64,000 nt of DNA, taken from the NCBI RefSeq assembly GCF_052119585.1, contig NZ_JBGQOJ010000001.1, forward strand, positions 799,859-863,858, read 5' to 3'. Under the pieces are notes generated by a model. The model saw only the letters and a program-made list of their open reading frames with translations, was not told the DNA's origin and searched no databases. Both the position numbers and the translations under genes were made by a program. Below are positions 27,075 to 35,173 of the stretch, in pieces. The DNA is from JBGQOJ01 sp052119585 (GTDB lineage Bacteria > Pseudomonadota > Alphaproteobacteria > Rhodobacterales > Rhodobacteraceae). The number at the start of each line of letters is the position of its first letter. Positions within the stretch are counted from its first letter, which is position 1.

Positions 27075-27676
27075 GCCGCAAAAGGCCGTTCCTGATCGGG
27101 TTGACCGGATCAATCGGCATGGGAAAATCGACAACGGCGGCGCTGTTCGCGAATGAGGGCATTCCCGTTTGGGATGCAGATAAGGTCGTTCACCGGCTTT
27201 ATGAAAAGGACGGCGCGGGCGTCGCGGCGATCAGGCGGCTTTATCCGGATGCCGTGATTGACGACATGGTCAGCCGTGCGGTTCTGCGGGACCGGATCGC
27301 AAAAGACCCGAATGCGCTTGGCCGGATTGAGGCGGCCATTTTGCCCCTTCTTGCGAAGGATCGCGCCCGTTTTATCGACAATTGCGCGTCACCGATTGCG
27401 GTTCTGGATATGCCGACCCTGCTGGAGACGGGCGCTGACAAGCTGGTTGATCTGGTTGTCGTTGTCTCTGTGCCGCCGGATGTTCAGCGTGCGCGCGTCA
27501 TGGAACGCCCCGGCATGACTGAGACGCAGCTCAACGTGATGCTGGCAAGGCAGATGCCTGACGCTGAAAAACGCGCCCGCGCTGACCATGTTATTCAAAC
27601 GCTGACCCTTGAAGGGGCCAGAGCCTCTGTGCAATCCTTGGTGGACCAGATCAAAAGGCAGCTTTCCGATGCGTGA
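27071..27676 (+). CDS. coaE: Dephospho-CoA kinase
   Basis: A 201-residue P-loop kinase for the last step of coenzyme A synthesis. GLTGSIGMGKSTTAALF is the Walker A loop and VWDADKVVHRLY is the conserved D-A-D motif. The ATG at 27071 is chosen because it overlaps the aroE stop (ATGA) and gives the standard N-terminus. It overlaps dnaQ by 8 nt. Confidence 0.95.
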   Translation: MSRKRPFLIGLTGSIGMGKSTTAALFANEGIPVWDADKVVHRLYEKDGAGVAAIRRLYPDAVIDDMVSRAVLRDRIAKDPNALGRIEAAILPLLAKDRARFIDNCASPIAVLDMPTLLETGADKLVDLVVVVSVPPDVQRARVMERPGMTETQLNVMLARQMPDAEKRARADHVIQTLTLEGARASVQSLVDQIKRQLSDA

Positions 27677-28367
27677 AATCGTTCTTGATACCGAAACCAC
27701 CGGGTTCGAGCCGAATGACGGCGACCGCATCGTCGAAATTGGCGCGGTCGAGTTGTGGAACCACGTCCCGACCGGAGAGACCTATCACCAGTATATCAAC
27801 CCTGAACGCATGATGCCGCAGGCCGCGTTCGAGGTTCACGGCCTAGGCGACGATTTTCTGCGCGACAAGCCGGTTTTCAAACATATCGGTCAGGCGTTTC
27901 TGGATTTCATCCGCGATTCAAAACTGATCATCCACAACGCCGCCTTTGACATGAAGTTTTTGAATGCGGAATTGAAATGGATGAACCTTCCGGCAATTCC
28001 GATGGATCAGGCGCTGGACACATTGATGATCGCGCGGAAAAAGTTCCCGGGTTCTCCGGCGTCGCTGGATGCGTTGTGCCGCCGGTTCGGTGTGAACAAC
28101 TCTGCCCGCGAAAAACACGGGGCGTTGCTCGATTCCGAAATTCTGGCAGAGGTCTATCTGGAACTTATTGGCGGCCGGCAACCCGACTTTGCCTTGTCAT
28201 CGGTGGCTGAAAACCGCCAGACGGACGCCCCGGATACGCAATGGCGGGCACGAACGCGCGCGGCCCCCCTGCCCTCAAGGCTGACAAATGAAGAAGCCGC
28301 AGCCCATTCTGCCTTTGTAGACAAAATGGGCGACGGCGCTTTGTGGAAAAAACTGGCCTCGTCCTAA
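27669..28367 (+). CDS. dnaQ: DNA polymerase III epsilon subunit (proofreading exonuclease)
   Basis: A 232-residue DEDDh 3'-5' exonuclease. Exo I is VLDTETTGFEPNDGDRIVEIG, Exo II is IIHNAAFDMKFLNAEL, and Exo III includes EKHGALLDSEILAEVYLEL with the catalytic His and Asp. The C-terminal tail would bind the alpha subunit. Start ATG 27669 overlaps coaE. The 3' end overlaps the convergent secB by 4 nt. Confidence 0.96.
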   Translation: MREIVLDTETTGFEPNDGDRIVEIGAVELWNHVPTGETYHQYINPERMMPQAAFEVHGLGDDFLRDKPVFKHIGQAFLDFIRDSKLIIHNAAFDMKFLNAELKWMNLPAIPMDQALDTLMIARKKFPGSPASLDALCRRFGVNNSAREKHGALLDSEILAEVYLELIGGRQPDFALSSVAENRQTDAPDTQWRARTRAAPLPSRLTNEEAAAHSAFVDKMGDGALWKKLASS

Positions 28368-28864
28368 GACAGCGTCGGCTTTTCGGCTTCGCCTTCGGCG
28401 CGACGGGCCATTTCCTGCCGATACAAGTTCAGGAAATCGACATTGTCGATGTTCAGCGGCGGGAAACCCCCGTCGCGGGTCACATCGCTGATGATCCGGC
28501 GAACGAACGGGAACAGCATCCGTGGGCATTCGATCAGCAAAAAGGGGTGAATCTGCTCTTCCGGCACGCCCTCGACGTGAAAAATGCCACCGTAATCCAG
28601 CTCCAGCAAGAACAACGAGGCACCCGTGCCCTTGTTCGTCGATGTCACTTTGAACTTTGTGACAATCTCGTATTGATGGTCTGTCGGGCGCTTTTTCGCA
28701 TCCAGACTGACCTGCACCTGAATATCTGGCTGAACATCGCCATCAATCCCTTTTTGGACCAGAATATTCTCAAACGACAAATCACGAATGAATTGTCCCA
28801 GAACCTGCATTTTTACCTGAGGTGCCGCAGCTGGTGCGTCATTGCCGTTTTCGGCCATCGTCAT
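28364..28864 (-). CDS. secB: Protein-export chaperone SecB
   Basis: A 166-residue acidic tetrameric chaperone that keeps precursors unfolded and hands them to SecA. VLGQFIRDLSFENI is the family start motif and CPRMLFPFVRRIISDVTRDGG the conserved central signature, followed by PLNIDNVDFLNLY. It sits at the dnaQ-secB convergent junction often seen in this class. Confidence 0.96.
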   Translation of the reverse strand: MTMAENGNDAPAAAPQVKMQVLGQFIRDLSFENILVQKGIDGDVQPDIQVQVSLDAKKRPTDHQYEIVTKFKVTSTNKGTGASLFLLELDYGGIFHVEGVPEEQIHPFLLIECPRMLFPFVRRIISDVTRDGGFPPLNIDNVDFLNLYRQEMARRAEGEAEKPTLS

Positions 28865-28916
28865 ACTCCCGATCGAAAAATAATTGTTCAGGTTCTAGCA
28901 GTTCGGGTGCAGGCCC

Positions 28917-29396
28917 TCAATGCTTTGTCCAACCTGATGGCTGCCGGGGTTCATTTTTATCGGGGGTCACATCTTCATACTCGGCGTCGATGACGGTAGA
29001 ATCAGCGCGCGGCCGCGCCTGCGGCCGATCCCCCATCTCAAACGACTTCATCTGAACGCGGGCCCGCAGATATTTGTACACCGCCATCCGGACCGGTGGA
29101 AAAAGCAGAAGAAACCCAAGTGTGTCGGTGAAAAACCCCGGCGTGACCAGCAATGCGCCTGACAGCAGGATCATCGCGCCATGGGCCAAAGGCTCTGTCG
29201 GGTCCTTCAGCTCTTCGAACGATCTGCGCAATTGGTTCAGAGCCAAAGCACCCTGTGCCCTGACAAGAATAGTGCCAATCAAGGCGGTTGCGACGACGAT
29301 TCCCAGTGTCGGCCATAGTCCCAAAAGCCCGCCGACCTGTATAAACAGGGCGATTTCGATCAGGGGGACGGCAACAAAGATCAAAAACAACACCAT
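28917..29396 (-). CDS. fxsA: FxsA-family membrane protein
   Basis: A 159-residue protein with about four membrane segments: LFLIFVAVPLIEIALFIQVG, LGIVVATALIGTILV, ILLSGALLVTPGFFTDTLGF and GFLLLFPPVRMAV. The PGFFTDTLG motif is typical of FxsA/YggA-type proteins, whose overproduction relieves exclusion of phage T7 by F plasmid in E. coli. The charged cytoplasmic tail (~115-159) is variable. Cellular role is unknown. Confidence 0.85.
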   Translation of the reverse strand: MVLFLIFVAVPLIEIALFIQVGGLLGLWPTLGIVVATALIGTILVRAQGALALNQLRRSFEELKDPTEPLAHGAMILLSGALLVTPGFFTDTLGFLLLFPPVRMAVYKYLRARVQMKSFEMGDRPQARPRADSTVIDAEYEDVTPDKNEPRQPSGWTKH

Positions 29397-29503
29397 ATCA
29401 GCCTCTTTTAATGTCCTTTGGCCGCAGTGGACTTGATCGCGACCCTGACTTACATATGTCCCTTAAGTACATGTTACCATATTTACTCTGAAACGAGGTT
29501 CGA

Positions 29504-30172
29504 ATGAGCTCTGCCGTAGTCCAACTTCTGGTTCTGGCTGGAATCGCAATATTTCTGATTCTTCGTTTGAAGAATGTTCTTGGCACGCGCGAGGGTTTTG
29601 AAAAACCTCCCGTGGTGAAAGACAAGGACGAGGCAAGCTCTCGCGGGGGGCGCCGTGATTTCGAGGTGATCGAAGGCGGGCCTGACAGAGACATCACAGA
29701 TCACGCCGCCGAGGGTAGCAATGCCGAAAAGGCATTGACGAAAATGAAGGCGGTAGATCCGTCTTTCAATGTAGGCTCGTTTCTTGAAGGTGCCCGTGGG
29801 GCATATGAAATGATCCTGATGGCATTCGAGCGTGGTGATCTGGCCGCGATCAAGCCGTTCCTGTCCGAAGATGTCTATGACACTTTCGCCGAGGTCGTGG
29901 CGGACCGTGAAATGCGGGGGCTGACCATAAAGACCGAATTCATCGGTATTCGTGAACTTGCGCTGTCCGACGCCGATTTTGACAGCACCACGTTCGAGGC
30001 CGAAATCACGGTAAAGTTCGTGGCCGAACTGACTACCGTTGTCCGCAATGCCGAAGGCGAGATCGTCGAGGGCAACCCCAACGCGATCAAACGCCAGAAA
30101 GACGTTTGGACATTTGCGCGTCAGATGGGCACCAACGACCCCAACTGGCAGCTGGTCGCAACGGGCGGATGA
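29504..30172 (+). CDS. Tim44-like domain protein
   Basis: A 222-residue protein with one N-terminal membrane anchor (VVQLLVLAGIAIFLILRL), a charged linker, and a C-terminal Tim44-like domain from about 90 (FLEGARGAYEMILMAFERGD; LSEDVYDTF). Bacterial relatives are thought to be inner-membrane associated and linked to protein export or membrane protein assembly, but no exact function is established from sequence. It is coupled to mltA by an ATGA overlap and lies opposite fxsA and near secB. Confidence 0.88.
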   Translation: MSSAVVQLLVLAGIAIFLILRLKNVLGTREGFEKPPVVKDKDEASSRGGRRDFEVIEGGPDRDITDHAAEGSNAEKALTKMKAVDPSFNVGSFLEGARGAYEMILMAFERGDLAAIKPFLSEDVYDTFAEVVADREMRGLTIKTEFIGIRELALSDADFDSTTFEAEITVKFVAELTTVVRNAEGEIVEGNPNAIKRQKDVWTFARQMGTNDPNWQLVATGG

Positions 30173-31203
30173 AGCGTGTCGCCTGGGCAGCAGCCGTCGT
30201 GGCAATATTCGCCATGACAGGGCCGTCCCAGGCTGCGCAATCAAGCATATCCGTTTTGCGTTTTCCCGACCTTAACGGCTGGGAAAGTGATGACCATCAG
30301 GCGGCTTTGGATGCATTCATGGAGACCTGCATTGATCTGAAAGACCCCGACTGGGCGTCTCTTTGTGCGTTGGCAGGCCAGCAATCAAGCCCCAGGGCTT
30401 TCTTTGAATTATTCTTTCGTCCCGTGTTGGTCGATGACGGCGCACCTGCCCTGTTCACCGGATATTTCGAACCTGAACTGACGGGGTCACTGACACAGAC
30501 ACCCCGCTTTCGGTATCCTTTATACCGCAAACCACCCGAGGCGAATTCAACCTCTCCCTGGCTGTCCCGCGCCGAGATCGAACAAAGTGATGCTTTGTCG
30601 GGGCGCGGGTTGGAAATTGTCTGGGTCGATGACCCGGTTGATGTGTTTTTTCTACAAATTCAGGGATCGGGGCGGGTGCGCCTGCAAGACGGACAAAGTC
30701 TGCGGGTCGGATATGGCGGGGCAAACGGTCAGCCCTATCGGTCTGTCGGGCAAGAGCTGATCCGGCGCGGCGTTTACCAGCCGCATCAGGTGTCTGCGCA
30801 GGTGATCCGGAACTGGGTCAAACGAAACCCGCAGGAGGGCGCCGATCTGTTGCGGCATAATCCGTCCTTCGTGTTTTTCCGCGAGGTCAGCGAGATTCCG
30901 GCACATAAGGGGCCGCTTGGGGCGATGAACCGGTCGGTTACACCGATGCGGACGATTGCCGTAGATCCTGCATTTACCCCGCTTGGCGCGCCGGTTTGGG
31001 TGGAAAAGGGCGGCGCGGGTGCGTTTCGGCGCCTTATGGTTGCGCAAGATACCGGATCGGCGATCAAGGGGGCGCAGCGCGCGGATATTTTCTTTGGCAC
31101 GGGGGCGCAGGCCGGTCGCAAAGCCGGGCGGGTTCGTGACCCTGGCCGAATGATTGTTCTTCTGCCAATACAACGCGCCTATGCCATGCTGCCCGAGGAA
31201 TAA
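30169..31203 (+). CDS. mltA: Membrane-bound lytic murein transglycosylase A
   Basis: A 344-residue enzyme that cleaves peptidoglycan to 1,6-anhydro-muropeptides. It has a signal peptide (MKRVAWAAAVVAIFAMTGPSQA). There is no lipobox Cys, so it may be soluble periplasmic rather than a lipoprotein. The catalytic Asp is in VAQDTGSAIKGAQRADIFFG, within the C-terminal 3D domain. Its anhydro-MurNAc products would feed the AmgK/MurU pathway encoded about 11 kb away. Confidence 0.92.
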   Translation: MKRVAWAAAVVAIFAMTGPSQAAQSSISVLRFPDLNGWESDDHQAALDAFMETCIDLKDPDWASLCALAGQQSSPRAFFELFFRPVLVDDGAPALFTGYFEPELTGSLTQTPRFRYPLYRKPPEANSTSPWLSRAEIEQSDALSGRGLEIVWVDDPVDVFFLQIQGSGRVRLQDGQSLRVGYGGANGQPYRSVGQELIRRGVYQPHQVSAQVIRNWVKRNPQEGADLLRHNPSFVFFREVSEIPAHKGPLGAMNRSVTPMRTIAVDPAFTPLGAPVWVEKGGAGAFRRLMVAQDTGSAIKGAQRADIFFGTGAQAGRKAGRVRDPGRMIVLLPIQRAYAMLPEE

Positions 31204-31205
31204 AG

Positions 31206-31811
31206 ATGTGCCGCAAGAAACCACGAGGCCTGCGCCCTGACGAGGCAGAGCTGTGGCAACGTGTGACCGAACGCGCTGTGCCCATGCACCCGCAACGCCC
31301 GATGCAGCCAGAGTCAATTGTGCTACCGGCCGGATTACCGACTGCGCGGCCTGCGAAAAAGCTTAAGGGTATCAAGACCTTTCAGTTGGGCCAATCCGCA
31401 ATGGAAACCGCTCCGCCGCACAACTTTGCCCCAACCGTGTCGGAAAGGCTTGCGTCGGACCCGATCAGCATGGACGCCAAGGCCTTCACAAAGCTGAAGC
31501 GCGGCAAACTGCTGCCAGAGCGGCGCATTGACCTTCACGGAATGACAATCGCGCAAGCGCACCCTGTGCTGATCCGGTTTATTCTGGATGCGCATAGTGG
31601 CGGAACCCGGCTGGCCCTGGTGATCACCGGGAAAGGGAAGGACCGTGATGACAACGGCCCAATTCCGACCCGTCGGGGCATTCTGAAACAGCAGGTTCCA
31701 CACTGGCTGTCGCTGCCGCCCCTTAGATCCGTTGTTCTTCAGGTGACAGAGGCGCATTTGCGGCACGGTGGCACGGGCGCCTATTATGTGTATTTGCGGC
31801 GGCAAAAGTAG
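31206..31811 (+). CDS. Smr-domain protein
   Basis: A 201-residue protein. The C-terminal ~85 residues are a Smr domain: IDLHGMTIAQAHPVL, LALVITGKGKDR and the closing HGGTGAYYVYLRR. Smr domains bind or nick DNA or RNA; the stand-alone short proteins (YdaL-type) have no settled role. The first ~110 residues are basic and low-similarity. It is 2 nt downstream of mltA, so probably in the Tim44-mltA operon. Confidence 0.88.
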   Translation: MCRKKPRGLRPDEAELWQRVTERAVPMHPQRPMQPESIVLPAGLPTARPAKKLKGIKTFQLGQSAMETAPPHNFAPTVSERLASDPISMDAKAFTKLKRGKLLPERRIDLHGMTIAQAHPVLIRFILDAHSGGTRLALVITGKGKDRDDNGPIPTRRGILKQQVPHWLSLPPLRSVVLQVTEAHLRHGGTGAYYVYLRRQK

Positions 31812-31827
31812 AAAGCACCTGGGAAAA

Positions 31828-31858
31828 GGCCATACTCCCTTTGCTAGGGATCATGGCC
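31828..31858. terminator. Hairpin between smr gene and hslU
   Basis: GGCCAT (31828-31833) pairs with ATGGCC (31853-31858), and TCCCT with AGGGA inside it. It lies between convergent genes, but no clear T-run follows on either side, so terminator activity is uncertain. Confidence 0.4.
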
Positions 31859-31870
31859 CTGATGGCCCTT

Positions 31871-33178
31871 CTACAGGACGTAACGGCTCAAGTCGGTCGA
31901 TCTGCTCAGCGCACCGATGTTTTTCTCGACAAAATCAGCATCGACGTTCACCTCTTCGCCTGATCGGTCTGGCGCGGAAAAGCTCAACTCCTCGAACACA
32001 CGCTCAATCACCGTATACAGCCGGCGGGCACCGATATTTTCGACGGATTGGTTCACGTCGGCGGCGATTTTCGCCAGCGCCTTGATCCCGTCCTCGGTGA
32101 AATGAACGATGACGCCTTCTGTCGCCAGCATCGCGGAATATTGCAGCGTCAACGCATTGTCGGTTTCTGTCAGGATGCGAACAAAGTCGCCCTCTGTCAG
32201 GGCACGCAGCTCGACCCGGATCGGAAGACGCCCCTGAAGCTCTGGCAGCAGGTCGGATGGCTTGGCAATATGGAACGCACCCGAGGCGATGAACAGGATA
32301 TGGTCGGTTTTGACTGGCCCGTATTTTGTCGACACGACCGTGCCTTCGATCAGCGGCAGCAGGTCGCGCTGCACACCTTCGCGGCTGACATCTGCGCCAC
32401 GGGCATCCGATCGGGCGCAGACCTTGTCGATTTCGTCCAGAAAGACGATGCCGTTTTCCTGCACGGCCTCCAGCGCGGCGCGATGGACCGTTTCATCATC
32501 CAGCAGCTTGTCAGCCTCTTCACCCAGAAGCACATCATAGCTTTCCAGCACCGTCATTCTGCGTCGCACCGTGCGCCCGCCAAATGCTTTCCCGAAAATA
32601 TCGCCAAGGTTCATCATGCCCATATCGCCGCCGGGTTGACCGGGAATGTTCATCATCGAGATCGGGTTTGCGGTGTCGGCAACGTCCAGCTCTATCATGG
32701 TTGCATCAAGATCGCCGCTGCGCAGTTTCTTGCGGAACATGTCACGGGTTGCCTCGCGCGCGTCTTTGCCTGCGATCGCTTCAAGAACGCGATCCTCGGC
32801 GGCGGCCTTGGCTGCGGCGGTGACATCTTCGCGCATGTGTTCGCGGGTCATGGAAATCGCGCTATCCACCAGATCGCGGATGATCTGTTCCACGTCGCGG
32901 CCAACATAGCCCACTTCGGTAAACTTGGTGGCTTCGACCTTGATAAAGGGCGCACGGGCAAGTTTGGCCAGCCGGCGGCTGATTTCCGTTTTGCCCACAC
33001 CGGTTGGACCGATCATCAGGATGTTCTTGGGGTATACCTCGTCCCGCAGATCATCGCCCAACTGCTTGCGCCGCCAACGGTTGCGCAGGGCAACGGCGAC
33101 CGCGCGTTTTGCGTCGGATTGGCCAATAATAAAACGATCAAGCTCGGATACGATTTCGCGCGGGGTCAGTTCGCTCAT
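31871..33178 (-). CDS. hslU: HslUV protease ATPase subunit HslU
   Basis: A 435-residue AAA+ unfoldase that feeds substrates to HslV. Walker A is GPTGVGKTEISRRLA and Walker B VFLDEIDKVC. The I-domain lies between (~105-230), and sensor residues are in GRLPIRVELRALT. ATG 33178 (MSELTPREIVSELDRF) is chosen; it overlaps the hslV stop by 4 nt. Often heat-shock controlled, but no sigma-32 promoter was identified by eye. Confidence 0.97.
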   Translation of the reverse strand: MSELTPREIVSELDRFIIGQSDAKRAVAVALRNRWRRKQLGDDLRDEVYPKNILMIGPTGVGKTEISRRLAKLARAPFIKVEATKFTEVGYVGRDVEQIIRDLVDSAISMTREHMREDVTAAAKAAAEDRVLEAIAGKDAREATRDMFRKKLRSGDLDATMIELDVADTANPISMMNIPGQPGGDMGMMNLGDIFGKAFGGRTVRRRMTVLESYDVLLGEEADKLLDDETVHRAALEAVQENGIVFLDEIDKVCARSDARGADVSREGVQRDLLPLIEGTVVSTKYGPVKTDHILFIASGAFHIAKPSDLLPELQGRLPIRVELRALTEGDFVRILTETDNALTLQYSAMLATEGVIVHFTEDGIKALAKIAADVNQSVENIGARRLYTVIERVFEELSFSAPDRSGEEVNVDADFVEKNIGALSRSTDLSRYVL

Positions 33179-33732
33179 GTTTTGATCTTCTCTACGGTCA
33201 GGTTTCCGTTTGTGTAGACGCAAATGTCTGCGGCAATGGCCATCGCGCGGCGCGCAATTTCTTCGGCGGACAGGTCGGTGCCCATCAATGCCCGCGCGGC
33301 CGCAAGGGCATAGTTGCCGCCCGATCCTATCGCCGCAACATGATGTTCCGGTTCCAGCACGTCGCCCGCGCCGGTAATCACAAGCATATCCGTGCCGTCC
33401 GTGACGATCAGCATTGCTTCCAGCTTTTGCAGGTATTTGTCCGTGCGCCAGTCTTTTGCCAGCTCAACGCTTGCACGTGCCAGTTGTCCGGGGGTTGCCT
33501 CCAGCTTGACCTCAAGGCGCTCCAGCAGGGTGAACGCATCGGCGGTGGATCCTGCAAAACCGGCAATCACATCGTACCCGCCGGGGGAAAGTCGCCGCAC
33601 CTTACGCGCGGTTCCTTTGATTACCGTCTGGCCAAGGCTGACCTGCCCGTCACCAGCGATAACAACCTCGCCACCCTTCTTAACGCCGATGATGGTCGTG
33701 CCGTGCCATCCCGGAAATCTGTCGTCTGCCAT
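33175..33732 (-). CDS. hslV: HslUV protease proteolytic subunit HslV
   Basis: A 185-residue Ntn-hydrolase. The catalytic threonine is in HGTTIIGVKKGG, about 11 residues into the protein, so the N-terminal ADDRFPGWHG must be removed to expose it. Such an extension is known in alphaproteobacterial HslV. The ATG at 33732 has GGAGG 5 nt upstream and is preferred over the in-frame ATG at 33750. It overlaps hslU by 4 nt. Confidence 0.96.
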   Translation of the reverse strand: MADDRFPGWHGTTIIGVKKGGEVVIAGDGQVSLGQTVIKGTARKVRRLSPGGYDVIAGFAGSTADAFTLLERLEVKLEATPGQLARASVELAKDWRTDKYLQKLEAMLIVTDGTDMLVITGAGDVLEPEHHVAAIGSGGNYALAAARALMGTDLSAEEIARRAMAIAADICVYTNGNLTVEKIKT

Positions 33733-33830
33733 CTGTGCCTCCGTGTTCATGAATTATATGGACATCCCGGCGCGCAACAACAACCCGCTTTGCCTTGTCC
33801 CGCGCGGAACCCTTGGATAGCGTGCAGGCC

Positions 33831-34748
33831 ATGGATCAGAAAAAAACCCTTTGCATCTATCTGGATGACGGCATGAAAGAGCGGGCAGAGACCGGCCAGC
33901 ACAACTTCATGAAACGGATCAGGGCAGCGTTTGAAACGCAGGGGTTTTCTGTTGGATATTCCTTGAACACGGTCGAGAACCGACTTCGGTCCGCATCCGA
34001 TCAGGGCTATTCCCTGTTTCATATGGATGACCCCTTTCATCCCCGCGCACTGACAACCCGGCGGGCGTATTTCTATCCATTCTGGCGGATCGAAAGCTCT
34101 GCAAAGCGGTGGGAGTGGGTCGTGGCACATGCCGCATTCGACGCGGCGGCGATAAACCGGAAACAGGCGGCCCAATTTGCGAACTTCTGGAAAAAGCGCC
34201 TGTTCAACGACGGGCCGGACCGGGCAACGCAGGACGGGTTTGTCTATATCCCGTTGCAGGGTCGCGTCCTTGATCACCGCAGCTTTCAGGTCTGTAGCCC
34301 GCTGGACATGATCAAGGCGACGCTGAAGCATGACGTTGCACGCAAGGTGATCGTCACATTTCATCCGAACGAGGTTTACTCTGGCGCCGAGCGGCAGGCG
34401 GTGCAGAAACTGGCCGACACAACGCCGCGCCTTAGGGTCATCGAGGGACAAATGGCAGAGCTGTTGCGGGGCTGCGATTACGTCGTCACCCAGAATTCCT
34501 CTGTCGCGCTAGCGGGGTTTTTCCATCATAAGCCAGCGATTTTGTTCGGGCAGATCGATTTCCACCATATTGCCGCGAATGTCGGCCGGACCGGTGTCGA
34601 GGCGGCATTCGCGCAAGTCACCGAAATAAAGCCCGATTATGACCGGTATTTGTTCTGGTTTCTGAAAAAGATGTCGATCAACGCCGGAAACCCGGACGCG
34701 GAAGCGCAGATTTTGACCATGGTCCAAAACCGGGGTTGGGTCGTTTGA
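33831..34748 (+). CDS. Capsule/polysaccharide-synthesis-like protein of unknown function
   Basis: About 305 residues with no membrane segment. The C-terminal half (VTFHPNEVYSGAE; CDYVVTQNSSVALAGFFHHKPAILFG) resembles the nucleotide-binding half of GT-B glycosyltransferases of the KpsS/KpsC type, where an Asn-Ser-Ser segment contacts the donor. This is a fold-level resemblance only. I chose ATG 33831 (MDQKKTLCIYLDDG) because the upstream codons look non-conserved and lie in the hslV promoter region. It is monocistronic and ends at a terminator shared with trxA. Confidence 0.55.
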   Translation: MDQKKTLCIYLDDGMKERAETGQHNFMKRIRAAFETQGFSVGYSLNTVENRLRSASDQGYSLFHMDDPFHPRALTTRRAYFYPFWRIESSAKRWEWVVAHAAFDAAAINRKQAAQFANFWKKRLFNDGPDRATQDGFVYIPLQGRVLDHRSFQVCSPLDMIKATLKHDVARKVIVTFHPNEVYSGAERQAVQKLADTTPRLRVIEGQMAELLRGCDYVVTQNSSVALAGFFHHKPAILFGQIDFHHIAANVGRTGVEAAFAQVTEIKPDYDRYLFWFLKKMSINAGNPDAEAQILTMVQNRGWVV

Positions 34749-34757
34749 AATTAAGAA

Positions 34758-34775
34758 GGGGCGCCAAGGCGCCCC
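34758..34775. terminator. Hairpin between the GT-like gene and trxA
   Basis: GGGGCGCC (34758-34765), AA, GGCGCCCC (34768-34775): a perfect 8-bp stem with a two-base loop between convergent genes. The T-run is weak (GAATTCGTC), so it may need help from Rho. Confidence 0.6.
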
Positions 34776-34796
34776 GAATTCGTCTATTCCGATCCG

Positions 34797-35117
34797 CTAG
34801 ATCGCGTCTTCGATCCAGCTTTGCAATGCGGCTTTCGGGGCCGCGCCGACCTTGTTGGACACAACCTGACCGTCCTTGAACAGGAACAGCGCCGGAATGC
34901 CGCGCACACCCATCTGGGCTGGCGAATTCGGGTTTTCGTCCACGTTCACTTTGACGATTTTGACTTTTCCGTCGAACTGGGCGGAAAGCTCTTCCAGCGC
35001 CGGGCCGATCTGCTTGCATGGGCCGCACCATTCGGCCCAGAAATCCACCACAACAGGGATGGTGGATTGTTTGACTTCGGCATCGAACGTGGCGTCTGTG
35101 ACTGCAACGGTGGCCAT
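34797..35117 (-). CDS. trxA: Thioredoxin
   Basis: A 106-residue thioredoxin 1. DFWAEWCGPCKQIGP holds the redox pair Cys31 and Cys34, followed by the cis-Pro loop VRGIPALFLFKDG. ATG 35117 (MATVAVTDATF) is preceded by AAGGAGA, which fixes the start although the frame stays open upstream. It lies 56 bp after addA on the same strand. Confidence 0.96.
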   Translation of the reverse strand: MATVAVTDATFDAEVKQSTIPVVVDFWAEWCGPCKQIGPALEELSAQFDGKVKIVKVNVDENPNSPAQMGVRGIPALFLFKDGQVVSNKVGAAPKAALQSWIEDAI

Positions 35118-35173
35118 TGTAATTCTCCTTGGGATGTCTGTTGTCAGGAACGTATGGACGCGCCCCGCCAAGG

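Noticed and set aside
32048..33217. 389-codon plus-strand frame opposite hslU
   Set aside because: No recognisable protein features; shadow of hslU, which is unmistakable on the other strand.
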